Below, piece by piece: positions 18,864-29,033 of a DNA stretch of 64,000 bases (its first letter is position 1; each line of letters starts with the position of its first letter). Origin of the DNA: Minwuia sp. (GTDB lineage: Bacteria > Pseudomonadota > Alphaproteobacteria > Minwuiales > Minwuiaceae); contig JARGPL010000016.1 in the NCBI GenBank assembly GCA_029210175.1, positions 1 to 64,000 of the forward strand, written 5' to 3'. The notes under the pieces are model-generated. The model had not been told where the DNA came from. It saw only the letters and a program-made list of their open reading frames with translations, and ran no database searches. The translations under genes and the position numbers were made by a program.

Positions 18864-19979
18864 ATGTTCTTGATCGACTATATCCTGCCTTTCCTGGCCG
18901 TCCTGACCGTACTCGTCTTCATTCACGAGATGGGGCATTACCTTGTTGCCCGCTGGTGCGGTGTCGGCATCGAAGCCTTCTCCGTCGGCTTCGGTCGGGA
19001 GATCTTCGGCTGGAATGACAAGCACGGAACCCGCTGGAAACTTTGCATGATCCCCTTCGGCGGCTACGTGAAGTTCCGCGGTGACAGCGGTGCCGCCAGC
19101 ACGCCCGATCACGAAGGCAATGCGGGCAATGACGACCCGTCGAATTTTCACAACAAGCCGTTGGCGCAGCGCGCCGCGGTCGTGGTTGCCGGACCGGCCG
19201 CGAACTTTCTGCTGGCGATCTTCATCTTTGCCTGCATGTTCACCATCTGGGGCCAGCCCTTCACCAAGGCGATGGTTTCGGAAGTCGTACCTGACAGCGC
19301 CGCAGCAGAAGCAGGCCTGCAGCCTGGTGACCTTATTGTGGCAGCCGATGGGGAAAATGTTGCGTCATTCGAGGATCTGCGCCGCATCGTCTCGCTGAAC
19401 CTCGACCGCCCGCTGCCGTTGATCGTGGAACGCGATGGCAACCAGATCAGCCTCGACGCCTCCCCGCGTGTGGTCGAAATCGAAGATCAGTTCGGCAACG
19501 CGAGCAAGGTCGGCATGCTGGGCGTGCGCGCCGTGGAGCGCGGCTGGCGGGAGCTTGGGCCGGGTGGTGCGCTGGTTGAGGCTGTGCGCCAGACCTGGGT
19601 GATCACCACGAGCACGCTGTCGGCGGTCTGGGACATGATTACCGGCCACAGGTCGGTCGAGGAGTTGCGTGGCCCGGCGGGCATCGCGGAAATATCCGGT
19701 CAGGCGGCTCAGTTCGGGCTCGCGTCGCTGATCAATATTGCCGCGTTCCTGTCCATAAGCCTCGGGCTTATCAACCTGTTCCCGATCCCGATGCTGGACG
19801 GCGGGCATCTATTGTTCTATGCCGTCGAAGCAGTGCGTGGACGTCCGCTGGGTGAAACAACTCAGGAGATCGGCTACCGTCTGGGCTTCGCCATGGTCAT
19901 CGGCCTGATGCTGGTGGCGACGTTCAACGACATCGACCGATTCGGTGTGGTTGATTTCATGAAGGGCCTGTTCTCCTGA
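18864..19979 (+). CDS. rseP: Site-2 protease RseP (M50 zinc metalloprotease)
   Basis: A 371-residue inner-membrane protease. The zinc motif HEMGH is in the first membrane helix (VFIHEMGHYLVARWCGV, about residues 15-31), and the second metal-binding motif FPIPMLDGGHLLFY lies near the C-terminus. One PDZ domain lies between them (PDSAAAEAGLQPGDLI), against two in the longer E. coli enzyme. It releases anti-sigma factors and clears signal-peptide remnants. GAGGGA precedes the ATG. Its place before bamA is conserved. Confidence 0.95.
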   Translation: MFLIDYILPFLAVLTVLVFIHEMGHYLVARWCGVGIEAFSVGFGREIFGWNDKHGTRWKLCMIPFGGYVKFRGDSGAASTPDHEGNAGNDDPSNFHNKPLAQRAAVVVAGPAANFLLAIFIFACMFTIWGQPFTKAMVSEVVPDSAAAEAGLQPGDLIVAADGENVASFEDLRRIVSLNLDRPLPLIVERDGNQISLDASPRVVEIEDQFGNASKVGMLGVRAVERGWRELGPGGALVEAVRQTWVITTSTLSAVWDMITGHRSVEELRGPAGIAEISGQAAQFGLASLINIAAFLSISLGLINLFPIPMLDGGHLLFYAVEAVRGRPLGETTQEIGYRLGFAMVIGLMLVATFNDIDRFGVVDFMKGLFS

Positions 19980-20022
19980 CGCCGATCTGGTGCAGCGGAA
20001 CAGAGATAAAGGATTTTGCGGC

Positions 20023-22278
20023 GTGTCTCGATGGCTGATCCTGATTGCTGTTCTTGGCTGGCTGGTGCCGGTCGCCGCCAGTGCGCAGTCGCAGCTGATT
20101 CAGGATGTGATCGTAGAGGGTAATCAGCGGATCGAGGCTGATACCGTTCGTTCCTACATGCAGCTTGATCCCGGCAGTCCGTTCGACGCATCGCGTCTGG
20201 ACCGCGCGCTGAAGACCCTTTATGGCACCGGCCTCTTCGCCGACGTGACATTGCGTCGTCAGGGCAACCTGCTGGTCGTGACAGTTGTCGAAAATCCGGT
20301 CATCAACCAGCTTGTCTTCGAAGGCAACAAGTTGCTGAAGGATGATCTGCTGTCCAGCGAAGTGCAGCTACGTCCCCGCGTTGTCTATACCCGTGCCCGG
20401 GTACAGAGCGACGTGCAGCGCATGTTGCAGATATACCGTGCCAGCGGTCGCTTCGCCGCAACCATTGAGCCGAAGATCATCCAGCTGCCCCAGAACCGCA
20501 TCAATCTGGTGTTTGAAATCAATGAAGGCGACCCCACCGAGATCAGCGCCATCCGGTTCCTCGGCAACACGGTGTTCGATGATGAGGACCTGCGCAGCGT
20601 CATCGCGACCAGCGAGAGCGCCTGGTGGAATTTCCTGAGTTCGACGGATGTCTACGATCCGGACATCGTGGCACTGGATCGGGATCGGCTGCGTCAGCAT
20701 TACCTGAAAAATGGCTATGTCGATTTCCGCGTTGTTTCCTCTGTCGCCGAGCTTACCCGCAATCGCGAGGACTTCTTCATCACCTTCACGGTGGAGGAGG
20801 GGGAGCAGTATCGCTTCGGAGAGATCGATCTCAAGGCGGACGTGAAGGACGTGGATCCGAAGGCGCTGCGTGCCGCTATCACGGATGTGCCGGGGGAAGT
20901 CTACAACGGCACGCAGGTCGAGAAGTCGATCAGCGATATCCAGTTCCAGCTTGGTCGCAAGGGCTTTGCCTTCGTCGATGTTCGGCCACGGACCCAGCGC
21001 GATCGGGAACGGCGCATCGTCGACATTACCTACGAAGTGCGCGAAGGCCCGCGGGTCTATGTCGAACGCGTCGATATCGAGGGAAATACCCGCACGCTTG
21101 ACCGGGTTGTCCGACGTGAAGTGCAGTTGATCGAAGGTGACGCCTTCGATACGGCAAAGATCGAACGCTCCCGCCGCCGCATTCGTGGCCTGGGTTTCTT
21201 CAAGACCAATGACATCACGCCGGAGCAGGGCTCAGCGCCGGACAAGGCGATCCTGAAGGTGAAGGTGGAGGAACAGCCGACGGGCGAACTGTCCGTTGGT
21301 GCCGGCTTTTCGACGACGGAGGCCCTGATCGGGGACGTTTCGATCCGGGAACGCAATCTGCTGGGGCGCGGCCAGGACCTGCGCCTGTCATTCTCGCTGT
21401 CTCTGCGCCGCCGTGAGATCGATCTGAGCTTCACGGAGCCCTACTTCCTGGGCATGCCGATCGCGGCAGGTGTCGACATCTTCAATACCAACCTGGACTT
21501 CCAGGATGAATCCTCGTTCGACCAGAGCACATCCGGCGGCCGCTTGCGGACAGGTTTTTCCCTTTCCGAAGCGCTGCGGATCAGTCTGAACTATCAGTTG
21601 CGGCGCGATAACATCAAGAACGTCGGGAACACCGCTTCGCTGTTCATTCAGCAACAGGAAGGCGTGTCCGTGACCAGTTCCCTCGGCTATGAGCTGAAGC
21701 TGGACCTGACGGATGACCCGATCACGCCCAGGTCCGGTTCGTTGAGTACCTTTGGTCAGGAACTGGCTGGCTTTGGTGGAACGGTACGCGATCTCAGGAG
21801 CCAGGCGCGCCATACCCAGTTCTTTGCTATCGGGGAACAGTTGACCCTTTCGCAGACCGTGCGCGGCGGTGCGGTTGTTGGCCTGCGCAAGGATGTACGC
21901 ATCAACCGCCGGTTCTTCATCGGCGGTGATTCCCTGCGTGGCTTTGCTGCCAGCGGCATCGGCCCGCGCGATGTCGCGACACGGGATGCCCTGGGTGGCG
22001 AATTCTTCGTCACCGGTTCGACGGAACTGACCTTCCCGCTCGGCCTGCCTGAAGCGCTCGGCATGCAGGGGCGGGTGTTCAGTGATTACGGCACGGCATT
22101 CGGCATTGTCGCCAATGGCGGTGTCGAAGACGACAAGTCGCCAAGGCTCGCGCTGGGCGTCGGCATCACCTGGCGTTCGCCGTTCGGGCCGCTGTTGTTC
22201 GATCTCTCCCGGGCCGTGTTGCGCAATGATTTCGATGAGACGGAGGCATTCCGCTTCAGCTTCGGCACGCGGTTCTGA
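20023..22278 (+). CDS. bamA: Outer membrane protein assembly factor BamA
   Basis: Omp85-family barrel that inserts beta-barrel proteins into the outer membrane; about 751 residues. A signal peptide (WLILIAVLGWLVPVAASAQS) precedes POTRA repeats (IQDVIVEGNQRIEADTV and further units to about residue 350) and a C-terminal 16-strand barrel that includes the lid-loop type segment RRFFIGGDSLRGF and ends with a terminal Phe (FRFSFGTRF). GTG at 20023 is chosen because AAAGGA lies 9 bases upstream; a GTG at 19990 would add 11 residues before the signal peptide. Confidence 0.96.
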   Translation: MSRWLILIAVLGWLVPVAASAQSQLIQDVIVEGNQRIEADTVRSYMQLDPGSPFDASRLDRALKTLYGTGLFADVTLRRQGNLLVVTVVENPVINQLVFEGNKLLKDDLLSSEVQLRPRVVYTRARVQSDVQRMLQIYRASGRFAATIEPKIIQLPQNRINLVFEINEGDPTEISAIRFLGNTVFDDEDLRSVIATSESAWWNFLSSTDVYDPDIVALDRDRLRQHYLKNGYVDFRVVSSVAELTRNREDFFITFTVEEGEQYRFGEIDLKADVKDVDPKALRAAITDVPGEVYNGTQVEKSISDIQFQLGRKGFAFVDVRPRTQRDRERRIVDITYEVREGPRVYVERVDIEGNTRTLDRVVRREVQLIEGDAFDTAKIERSRRRIRGLGFFKTNDITPEQGSAPDKAILKVKVEEQPTGELSVGAGFSTTEALIGDVSIRERNLLGRGQDLRLSFSLSLRRREIDLSFTEPYFLGMPIAAGVDIFNTNLDFQDESSFDQSTSGGRLRTGFSLSEALRISLNYQLRRDNIKNVGNTASLFIQQQEGVSVTSSLGYELKLDLTDDPITPRSGSLSTFGQELAGFGGTVRDLRSQARHTQFFAIGEQLTLSQTVRGGAVVGLRKDVRINRRFFIGGDSLRGFAASGIGPRDVATRDALGGEFFVTGSTELTFPLGLPEALGMQGRVFSDYGTAFGIVANGGVEDDKSPRLALGVGITWRSPFGPLLFDLSRAVLRNDFDETEAFRFSFGTRF

Positions 22279-22384
22279 TGCGCATTGGTTGCTGCTGGTC
22301 GGTAACTTGTGCTGTAAACGTCATGTCGTGGCGATTGCTTGAATCCCCGGCAAGCGAACGAACACTGTAGATTGAGGAAAAGCG

Positions 22385-22942
22385 ATGCGTGCCATCTGGC
22401 TTGCGACAATCCTGATTACCGTCATGACCCTTGGCGGTGTTGATGCCGTGCGGGCGCAACCACTGCCGACGGCAGTCATCGCTACCATCGATTCCCAGCA
22501 GATACTTCGGGAATCGAAGGCTGCGATCAGTATTGCCGGACAGATCAAGGGGTACATGGACAGCTTGCAGCAGTTGATCCAGGCCGAAGACAATGCCCTG
22601 AAAGCGCGCCAGGACGAACTGCGCCAGCAGGCGGCGATCCTGTCCCCGGAAGCGATCGATCAGCGCCAGTCCGAACTTCAGAAAAGCTACACGGACGCGC
22701 AGCGCATGGTGCAGGACAGGCGCCAGTCTATCGGCCGCACGCAGCAGCAGGCCGTCGAGGTGCTGAAAGGCCAGATCCTTGGCATCATCGAGGAGCTGGA
22801 GCGTGAGCGGGGGTTCAACCTGGTTCTGGATCGCAACACGATCAGCTGGAACAGCGGTGCCCTGGATATCACCGGTGAAATCATCACTCGCCTGAACCAG
22901 CGCCTGCCCTCGGTGAAGGTCGGTCGGCCCGAAGGTTTCTGA
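22385..22942 (+). CDS. skp: OmpH/Skp family periplasmic chaperone
   Basis: A 185-residue protein with a signal peptide cleaved after VRAQP or nearby, then [16 protein letters not shown] and a long coiled-coil region rich in Gln, Glu and Arg (about residues 60-135), as in the tentacle helices of Skp. It escorts unfolded outer-membrane proteins to the Bam complex. It lies between bamA and lpxD as in most alphaproteobacteria and overlaps lpxD by one base (TGATG). Confidence 0.9.
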   Translation: MRAIWLATILITVMTLGGVDAVRAQPLPTAVIATIDSQQILRESKAAISIAGQIKGYMDSLQQLIQAEDNALKARQDELRQQAAILSPEAIDQRQSELQKSYTDAQRMVQDRRQSIGRTQQQAVEVLKGQILGIIEELERERGFNLVLDRNTISWNSGALDITGEIITRLNQRLPSVKVGRPEGF

Positions 22943-23973
22943 TGCCCGATTCCCGTTTCCATCCAAGGCAGGGGCCATTCGCGCTCGGCGAACTGGCGCA
23001 GCAGACCGGCCTGTTTGAGGTGCCGGACGGGATCGATCCGGCTCTGTCAGTGCAGGACGCCCTGCCGCTGGAACAGGCGGGCAAGGGATGTCTGAGCTTT
23101 CTCGACAATCGCAAGTATCTGCCGGCACTGGAAACGACATCGGCTGAATTCTGCGTCATCTCGCCCGATCTGGCTGACAGGGTGCCTGAAGGCACTGTTG
23201 CCTTGCCGACCCCGCATCCGTATCTCGCTTTCGCGATGATCTCGCAGGCGCTCTATCCGGGCACGGCGCCTGTCTCTCAGGTGCATGCAACCGCCGTCGT
23301 CGGTGATGATGTCGTGCTGGGGGCCGATCTGGATATCGGGGCCCATGTTGTCATCGGCGCCCGGGCGGAAATCGGCGATGGTGCCGTGCTTGGCCCCAAC
23401 GTATCGGTGGGACCTGGCGTGGTCATCGGTGCCGGGTGCCGCATTGATGCCAATGCCTCGCTGGAGACCTGTATCCTGGGGCAGAGGGTGCATGTGCAGT
23501 CCGGCGCGCGGATCGGCCCGGGGGGATTTGGGTTTGCACCGCACCCCCAGCGTCATGTCGCCGTACCGCAGGTTGGCCGGGTCCTGATCGGAAATGATTG
23601 CCATATCGGGGCAAATGTCTGTGTTGCCCGCGGTTCTGGCCACGATACGGTCATCGGCAATAACGTCTGGATCGATAATCTGGTCCAGATCGCGCACAAT
23701 GTGAAAATCGGTGACGGGTCGATCATCGTGGCTCAGGTGGGCATCGCTGGCTCCAGCAAGCTGGGTCAGTTCGTGCAGGTTGGCGGCCAGGCCGGTGTTT
23801 CCGGTCATGTGAAGGTTGGTAACGGCGTGAAGATCGGTGCACTGTCCGGTGTGATGAATGATCAGCCGGATGGCGCGGTCGTCCTGGGACAACCAGCGAT
23901 ACCGGTGCGGGACTTCTGGCGTCAGCTTGCCGCGATAAGACGGCTGACCACGAAAAAGGGGACGGACAGATGA
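22942..23973 (+). CDS. lpxD: UDP-3-O-(3-hydroxyacyl)glucosamine N-acyltransferase
   Basis: A 343-residue enzyme for the third step of lipid A synthesis. The N-terminal uridine-binding domain ([13 protein letters not shown]) is followed by a left-handed parallel beta helix with many hexapeptide repeats ([18 protein letters not shown] and following) and the catalytic His region ([15 protein letters not shown]). The C-terminus carries the usual helical tail ([12 protein letters not shown]). It overlaps fabZ by 4 bases (ATGA). Confidence 0.96.
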   Translation: MPDSRFHPRQGPFALGELAQQTGLFEVPDGIDPALSVQDALPLEQAGKGCLSFLDNRKYLPALETTSAEFCVISPDLADRVPEGTVALPTPHPYLAFAMISQALYPGTAPVSQVHATAVVGDDVVLGADLDIGAHVVIGARAEIGDGAVLGPNVSVGPGVVIGAGCRIDANASLETCILGQRVHVQSGARIGPGGFGFAPHPQRHVAVPQVGRVLIGNDCHIGANVCVARGSGHDTVIGNNVWIDNLVQIAHNVKIGDGSIIVAQVGIAGSSKLGQFVQVGGQAGVSGHVKVGNGVKIGALSGVMNDQPDGAVVLGQPAIPVRDFWRQLAAIRRLTTKKGTDR

Positions 23974-24452
23974 CGGAGACCAGTGTGGAGAGTGTGGAAG
24001 ACATCGCCGGTCCGGTTGATATCAACCGGATCATGCAGATGATCCCGCACCGCTATCCCATGCTGATGGTGGATCGTGTTGTCGACATCCAGCCCAACCA
24101 CAGCGCGGTCGGCATCAAGAATGTCACGATCAACGAACCGCATTTCGTCGGCCATTTTCCGATCAAGCCGGTGATGCCGGGTGTGCTGATCATCGAATGC
24201 ATGGCGCAGACCTCTGCTGTCCTGTTCGCCCGGACGCTGGGCAAGGCAATGGAAGGCAAGGTCGTCTATTTCATGACCATCGACAATTGCCGCTTCCGCC
24301 GCCCGGTGGAGCCGGGGGATCAACTGCGGGTACATGTCGAAAAGCTGCGTGGACGCGGTGACATGATCTGGAAGATGCACGGCAAGGGCTATGTCGATGA
24401 CAAGGTTGTCGCGGAAGCCGACTTTGCAGCCATGATCCAGGAAAAGCTCTGA
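23970..24452 (+). CDS. fabZ: 3-hydroxyacyl-[ACP] dehydratase FabZ
   Basis: A 160-residue hot-dog-fold dehydratase of fatty acid synthesis that competes with LpxA and LpxD for hydroxyacyl-ACP. The catalytic His lies in the segment after [11 protein letters not shown] ([16 protein letters not shown]), with the Glu at the end of that motif. A short N-terminal extension precedes the [14 protein letters not shown] start of the domain. It is sandwiched between lpxD and lpxA, with lpxA starting at the next base. Confidence 0.96.
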   Translation: MTETSVESVEDIAGPVDINRIMQMIPHRYPMLMVDRVVDIQPNHSAVGIKNVTINEPHFVGHFPIKPVMPGVLIIECMAQTSAVLFARTLGKAMEGKVVYFMTIDNCRFRRPVEPGDQLRVHVEKLRGRGDMIWKMHGKGYVDDKVVAEADFAAMIQEKL

Positions 24453-25259
24453 ATGGCCGATATTCACCCAACCGCCATTGTCAGCGCCGATGTGGTGCTG
24501 GGGGAAGGCGTGCGCATCGGTCCGTTCTGTGTGGTGGAGGGAGAGGTCACGCTGGAAGACGGCGTGGAGCTCATCTCCCACGTGGCACTGGCGGGGCGCA
24601 GCAAGATCGGCGCAAGAACCCGGGTGTTCCCCTTTGCCTCGATTGGACACGCGCCGCAGGACACGAAGTACAAGGGGGAGCCGTCACGCCTCAAAATCGG
24701 TGCGGACTGCACGATCCGCGAACATGTGACGGTCAACCCGGGCACTGACGGCGGCGGCATGCTGACCACGGTGGGCAACAGCTGCCTGCTGATGACCGGT
24801 GCCCACGTGGCCCATGACTGCCATGTCGGTGACAACGTCATCATCGTGAACAACGTGCTGCTGGGCGGCCATGTCGAAGTGGATGAATGGGCCATAGTCG
24901 GCGGCATGACAGCGGTCCACCAGTTCGTGAAGATCGGCAAGCATGCGATGGTTGGCGGCGCGTCCGCGCTTGGCACCAGCGTCATTCCCTACGGTCTGGC
25001 CCGGGGCAATCTGGCCCGGCTGGACGGCTTGAACCTGGTTGGCCTGAAGCGCCGCAACTTCAGCCGTGACGAGATCAGCACGCTGCGCCGGGCCTATCGG
25101 TTCCTGTTCGGGCCGGAAGGCACGATGGAGGAGAAGGTGGCGGATGCGGAAAAGCTGTTCGAGAGTGAAGTGGGTGTCGATGAGATCATTGGCTTCATGA
25201 AGGCCAATTCATCGCGCGGGCTTTGCATCCCCCGCAAGGATGCGGCGGCGGCTCAGTAG
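24453..25259 (+). CDS. lpxA: UDP-N-acetylglucosamine acyltransferase
   Basis: A 268-residue first enzyme of lipid A synthesis. A hexapeptide-repeat beta helix opens the protein (IHPTAIVSADVVLGEGVRIG); the catalytic His sits in GAHVAHDCHVGDNVIIVNN near residues 113-131, and a C-terminal helical domain contains GLKRRNFSRDEISTLRRAY. The length matches the family. It starts directly after the fabZ stop. Confidence 0.97.
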   Translation: MADIHPTAIVSADVVLGEGVRIGPFCVVEGEVTLEDGVELISHVALAGRSKIGARTRVFPFASIGHAPQDTKYKGEPSRLKIGADCTIREHVTVNPGTDGGGMLTTVGNSCLLMTGAHVAHDCHVGDNVIIVNNVLLGGHVEVDEWAIVGGMTAVHQFVKIGKHAMVGGASALGTSVIPYGLARGNLARLDGLNLVGLKRRNFSRDEISTLRRAYRFLFGPEGTMEEKVADAEKLFESEVGVDEIIGFMKANSSRGLCIPRKDAAAAQ

Positions 25260-25262
25260 GCA

Positions 25263-26099
25263 ATGGCCGAGGTTCCTCCGACGACGCTGGGCATCATAGC
25301 CGGTGGTGGCGACGTCCCGGGTGACGTTGCACGCGCGGCTGAGTCGCGCGGCATCGGTGTGCACATCCTCGCATTCGAAGGCTTCACCGAACCGGAACTG
25401 CTGGCGCGCTATCCGCACGACTTCATCCAGTTCGACCGGGTGGGCGACATTCTCGCCGCACTGACGCGGGGCGGATGCGACAGTGTCTGCATGGTCGGCA
25501 AGGTCGCCCGGCCTGACTTTTCAAAGCTGCGGCCCGATCTGGCCGGCATCAGCCTGCTGCCCAAGGTGATTGCCGCTGCCCGAAAGGGCGATGATGCGCT
25601 GTTGCAGGTGCTGGTCGGCTATTTCCAGAAGAAGGGTTTCCGCGTCGTTGGTGCCCATGAAATCAAGGACGACGTCCTGGTCGGCTCCGGCGCGCTCGGG
25701 ACCGTCGTCCCAGATGATGCGGCGCGCCAGGACATCGGGCGTGCGGTTGACGTTGTCGAGACCCTGGGTGCGCTCGACATCGGGCAGGGTGCTGTCGTGC
25801 GCGATGGCCTCGTGCTGGCCGTGGAGGCGGCGGAGGGTACCGATCGCATGCTGGAGCGTTGTATCGACCTGGTGCAGGGTACTGGTGGCGTATTGGTGAA
25901 GCTCACCAAACCCGGACAGGACCATCGGGTCGACATGCCGACGATCGGCAGCGAAACTGTACGCCGTGCCAAGGCCGCCGGGCTGGCCGGCATTGCCGTG
26001 GAGGCTGATGCCGCCATGGTCGTTGACCGTGCTGCCACCGTTGCCGCAGCCGATGCGGCAGGCCTGTTCATCGTTGGCATCAACCGCAAGGGCGAATGA
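25263..26099 (+). CDS. lpxI: UDP-2,3-diacylglucosamine diphosphatase LpxI
   Basis: A 278-residue DUF1009 protein that removes UMP from UDP-2,3-diacylglucosamine. It opens LGIIAGGGDVPGDVARAAESRG and contains DDVLVGSGALGTVVPDD and IGSETVRRAKAAGLAGIAVEA near the C-terminus, all characteristic. LpxI replaces the unrelated LpxH of gamma-proteobacteria, and its place between lpxA and lpxB is the standard alphaproteobacterial arrangement. It overlaps lpxB by 4 bases (ATGA). Confidence 0.95.
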   Translation: MAEVPPTTLGIIAGGGDVPGDVARAAESRGIGVHILAFEGFTEPELLARYPHDFIQFDRVGDILAALTRGGCDSVCMVGKVARPDFSKLRPDLAGISLLPKVIAAARKGDDALLQVLVGYFQKKGFRVVGAHEIKDDVLVGSGALGTVVPDDAARQDIGRAVDVVETLGALDIGQGAVVRDGLVLAVEAAEGTDRMLERCIDLVQGTGGVLVKLTKPGQDHRVDMPTIGSETVRRAKAAGLAGIAVEADAAMVVDRAATVAAADAAGLFIVGINRKGE

Positions 26100-27250
26100 C
26101 GATGCGTACCATCATGCTGGTCGCGGGTGAGCCATCGGGGGACGTGCTTGGCGCGCGACTGATGCGGGCCTTGCGGGATCAGACAGAAGGTGATGTGCGC
26201 TTCGTCGGCGTGGGTGGCGGCGAGATGGCGCGCGAAGGGCTGCAAAGCCTGTTCCCGATAGACATCCTGTCCATCATGGGCCTGTTCGAAGTACTTCCGA
26301 GGGCATTCGCCATCCGCCGCCGCCTGAAGGAGACGGAGGCGCTGGTGCGTGAGGTGCAGCCTGACTGCCTGATCACCATTGATTCCCCCGGCTTCAACCG
26401 GCGGCTGGTGCAGGCGGTGCAGGACATGGAACTGCTGAAGATCCACTACGTCGCGCCGTCGGTTTGGGCCTACAAGCCGAAGCGGGCGGTGACCATGGCC
26501 GCGCTCTACGACCATCTGCTGACCCTCCTGCCGTTCGAGCCACCGTTGTTCGAGAAGGAGGGGTTGAGTTCATCCTTCGTCGGGCACCCCGCAATAGAGG
26601 CGGAGCGGAACTATGCCGGGGACCCGCGGGCGTTCCGCAGCAATCTGGGCATTCCATCCCATGCGCCGCTGATTGCGGTCCTGTGTGGCAGCCGGACGGG
26701 CGAGTTGCGTCGCATGGGGCCGGTCTTCGTTGACAGCCTGCGCCGGGTGGCTGCAAAGGTGCCCAATGTCGCCGTTGTTGCGCCAACCCTGCCGCATCTG
26801 AAATCGCTGGTGAAAGACCTGCTCGCGCCGCTGGGTCTGCCTGTGCACGTGGTCGGACCGGATGCGAAACTGGATGCGTTTCATGCAGCGGACGTCGCGC
26901 TTGCCGCCTCTGGTACGGTTGCGCTGGAACTGTCGCTGGCCGGAACGCCTGCCGTCGTTGCCTATCGTGTCAATCCGCTGACCGCCATGGTCGCCAAGCG
27001 CCTGATCAAGATCCGATGGGCCAGTCTGACCAACATCCTGCTGGACCGGGAGGTCGTGCCGGAACTGATTCAGGAGCGGTGCACACCGGACCAGATCGCC
27101 CCGCGCGTCCTGCATCTGCTGAGCGACAGCACACACCGGGACGCACAGGCGGAGGCGGGGCGGATGGTTGCCGACATGCTGCGCCCGCCGGGGGATTGGC
27201 CTTCGTCCAGGGCGGCACGCGTGGTACTGAAGCTGACAGAGAAAAACTGA
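26096..27250 (+). CDS. lpxB: Lipid A disaccharide synthase
   Basis: A 384-residue GT19 glycosyltransferase joining UDP-diacylglucosamine and lipid X. The N-terminal LVAGEPSGDVLGARLM is diagnostic; YVAPSVWAYKPKRA and the C-terminal donor-site segment (ALAASGTVALELSLAGTPAVVAYR) are intact. ATG at 26096 overlaps lpxI; a second ATG at 26102 is equally possible. It closes the housekeeping run that began with rpsB. Confidence 0.96.
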   Translation: MTMRTIMLVAGEPSGDVLGARLMRALRDQTEGDVRFVGVGGGEMAREGLQSLFPIDILSIMGLFEVLPRAFAIRRRLKETEALVREVQPDCLITIDSPGFNRRLVQAVQDMELLKIHYVAPSVWAYKPKRAVTMAALYDHLLTLLPFEPPLFEKEGLSSSFVGHPAIEAERNYAGDPRAFRSNLGIPSHAPLIAVLCGSRTGELRRMGPVFVDSLRRVAAKVPNVAVVAPTLPHLKSLVKDLLAPLGLPVHVVGPDAKLDAFHAADVALAASGTVALELSLAGTPAVVAYRVNPLTAMVAKRLIKIRWASLTNILLDREVVPELIQERCTPDQIAPRVLHLLSDSTHRDAQAEAGRMVADMLRPPGDWPSSRAARVVLKLTEKN

Positions 27251-27263
27251 AGGAGACACGATC

Positions 27264-27665
27264 ATGGAAGGTGCACGCCTGCTGCATACGATGATCCGCG
27301 TGAAGGATATCGACAAGTCGCTTGACTTCTACACACGTCTGTTGGGCATGAACCAGCTGCGCAAACAGGACTTTCCCACGGGTGAGTTCACGCTGGCCTT
27401 CGTCGGCTATGGTGAAGAGAAGAACAGCACGGTGATCGAACTGACCCACAACTGGGGCCAGGAAGATGATTACGACCTGGGCAATGGCTTTGGCCATCTG
27501 GCGATTGGCGTGCCGGACATCTATGGCACCTGTGAGCAGCTGGCGAAGGAAGGTGTTTCGATACCGCGCCCCGCCGGGCCGATGAAACATGGCGGATCGG
27601 TCATTGCGTTCATCGAGGATCCGGACGGCTACAAGATCGAGCTGATCGAACGGAAGCAGGGCTGA
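27264..27665 (+). CDS. gloA: Lactoylglutathione lyase (glyoxalase I)
   Basis: A 133-residue vicinal-oxygen-chelate enzyme that isomerises the methylglyoxal-glutathione hemithioacetal. It aligns closely with E. coli GloA: LLHTMIRVKDIDKSLDFYTRLLGM (metal-ligand His near residue 6), IELTHNW (Glu ligand), NGFGHLAIGV (His) and IEDPDGYKIELIE (Glu). The short length suggests the nickel-type bacterial enzyme. AAGGAG precedes the ATG, and the gene sits 13 bases after lpxB. Confidence 0.95.
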   Translation: MEGARLLHTMIRVKDIDKSLDFYTRLLGMNQLRKQDFPTGEFTLAFVGYGEEKNSTVIELTHNWGQEDDYDLGNGFGHLAIGVPDIYGTCEQLAKEGVSIPRPAGPMKHGGSVIAFIEDPDGYKIELIERKQG

Positions 27666-27667
27666 GC

Positions 27668-28492
27668 GTGACCAGCAACATCGCCGCAGATTTTGCCGCC
27701 CTGCATCAGGGGGATGGACCGTTCATCATGCCCAATCCCTGGGACCGTGGTTCGGCGCGCATTCTGGAGCATATGGGCTTCAAGGCACTGGCCACGACCA
27801 GCGCCGGGTATGCCTTTGCCCTTGGTCGGCGGGATGCCGAAGGTGGCGTATCACGTGCGGAGGCGATCGGTCATGCCAACGAGATCGTGCAGGCGACCGT
27901 ACTGCCGGTGAATGGCGACCTTGAGAACGGCTTCGGTACGACGCCGGAGCACTGTGCGGAAACCATCCGCCAGGCCGCCGCCGCAGGCCTGGCAGGCTGT
28001 TCCATCGAGGACACGACCGCCGACTTGAGCGATCCGATCATCGATTTCACCCTTGCCGTGGAACGGATAGCCGCCGCTGTGGAGGTGGTTCGCGGGCTGG
28101 ACCGTCCCTTCGTGCTGACGGCGCGGGCGGAGAACTTTCTCTATGGCCGTCGCGACATGGATGACACCCTGCGTCGCCTGAATGCGTTCGCCGACGCGGG
28201 CGCTGATGTGCTCTACGCCCCCGGCACCCGCAAGATCGAGCAGGTGCGCGAGGTCTGTCAGGGTGTCACGAAACCGGTGAATGTGCTCGCGACCGCCAGC
28301 CTGACCGTTGCGGAAATCGCCGATGCCGGGGCGAAGCGGATCAGCCTGGGTTCCGCCTTTGCCCTTGCAGCCCTGCGTGGCCTGATGGCAGCCGCGTCGG
28401 AGGTGCAGGAGAAGGGCACGTTCGAATTCGCGGCTGACCAGCCCGGCTTCGCGGAGATCAATGCGATCATGGTCGGGCGTGATCCGGACTGA
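27668..28492 (+). CDS. Isocitrate lyase/phosphoenolpyruvate mutase family protein
   Basis: A 274-residue TIM-barrel protein. It has PNPWDRGSARILEHMGFKALATTSAG at residues 19-44, the metal-binding NGDLENGFG near 82-90 and CSIEDTTADLSDP near 117-129, all typical of the PEP mutase/isocitrate lyase superfamily. The lyase-type KKCGH loop is not evident, so the exact reaction (C-C lyase, oxaloacetate decarboxylase or other) cannot be assigned. GTG at 27668 starts 3 bases after the gloA stop. Confidence 0.85.
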   Translation: MTSNIAADFAALHQGDGPFIMPNPWDRGSARILEHMGFKALATTSAGYAFALGRRDAEGGVSRAEAIGHANEIVQATVLPVNGDLENGFGTTPEHCAETIRQAAAAGLAGCSIEDTTADLSDPIIDFTLAVERIAAAVEVVRGLDRPFVLTARAENFLYGRRDMDDTLRRLNAFADAGADVLYAPGTRKIEQVREVCQGVTKPVNVLATASLTVAEIADAGAKRISLGSAFALAALRGLMAAASEVQEKGTFEFAADQPGFAEINAIMVGRDPD

Positions 28493-28602
28493 TGTAGTAT
28501 TCTCCATCGGAGGCCAGGGCCGCGCAGGTGCCGTTCACCATTGCGGCTTGCCGAGCCGCCTGCCCTTAACCTACCCTCTCAACTGGTTCAATTCAGGGGA
28601 GG

Positions 28603-28896
28603 ATGGCCATGATTGGTGTAGTTGCGACGATCAAGTGCAAGGACGGCACGGCAGCGGATTTCGAGGCGGCTGCGAAGCAGCTGGTGGAGGCGGTCAATGC
28701 CAACGAGCCGGGTTGTCTGTTCTATCGTCTGTTCAAGACCGATGTTCCCAATACCTACCGCTTTCTTGAAGCCTACAAGGACAAGGAAGCCACCGAAGCG
28801 CATCGTGCATCGGACCATTTCAAGACCATGGGACGCGCCATGGGGGCGTTCATGGACGGCGCCCCGTCAGTCGAGCGTCTGCCCGGCGTCGAGTGA
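28603..28896 (+). CDS. Antibiotic biosynthesis monooxygenase (ABM) domain protein
   Basis: A 97-residue ferredoxin-like ABM protein: VVATIKCKDGTAADFEAAAKQL, then NEPGCLFYRLFK and EAYKDKEATEAHRASDHF, typical of the YgiN-like putative quinol monooxygenases. It has no cofactor-binding motif. The RBS GGGGAGG is immediately upstream. About 110 bases separate it from the preceding gene, including a GCGGCT/AGCCGC stem at 28543-28559 that may terminate upstream transcription. Confidence 0.85.
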   Translation: MAMIGVVATIKCKDGTAADFEAAAKQLVEAVNANEPGCLFYRLFKTDVPNTYRFLEAYKDKEATEAHRASDHFKTMGRAMGAFMDGAPSVERLPGVE

Positions 28897-29033
28897 TCGC
28901 CACGTCCTTCGATCCGTAGCTGAAATCTGCGCCGACCGTCTCTCTCGACTGACCGACCCGTTTCAGCAGGCTGGATGGGTGATCAGGTGGGGGTGAGGGC
29001 CGATGATGTGATCGCCAATGGGGAGTTTCGCCA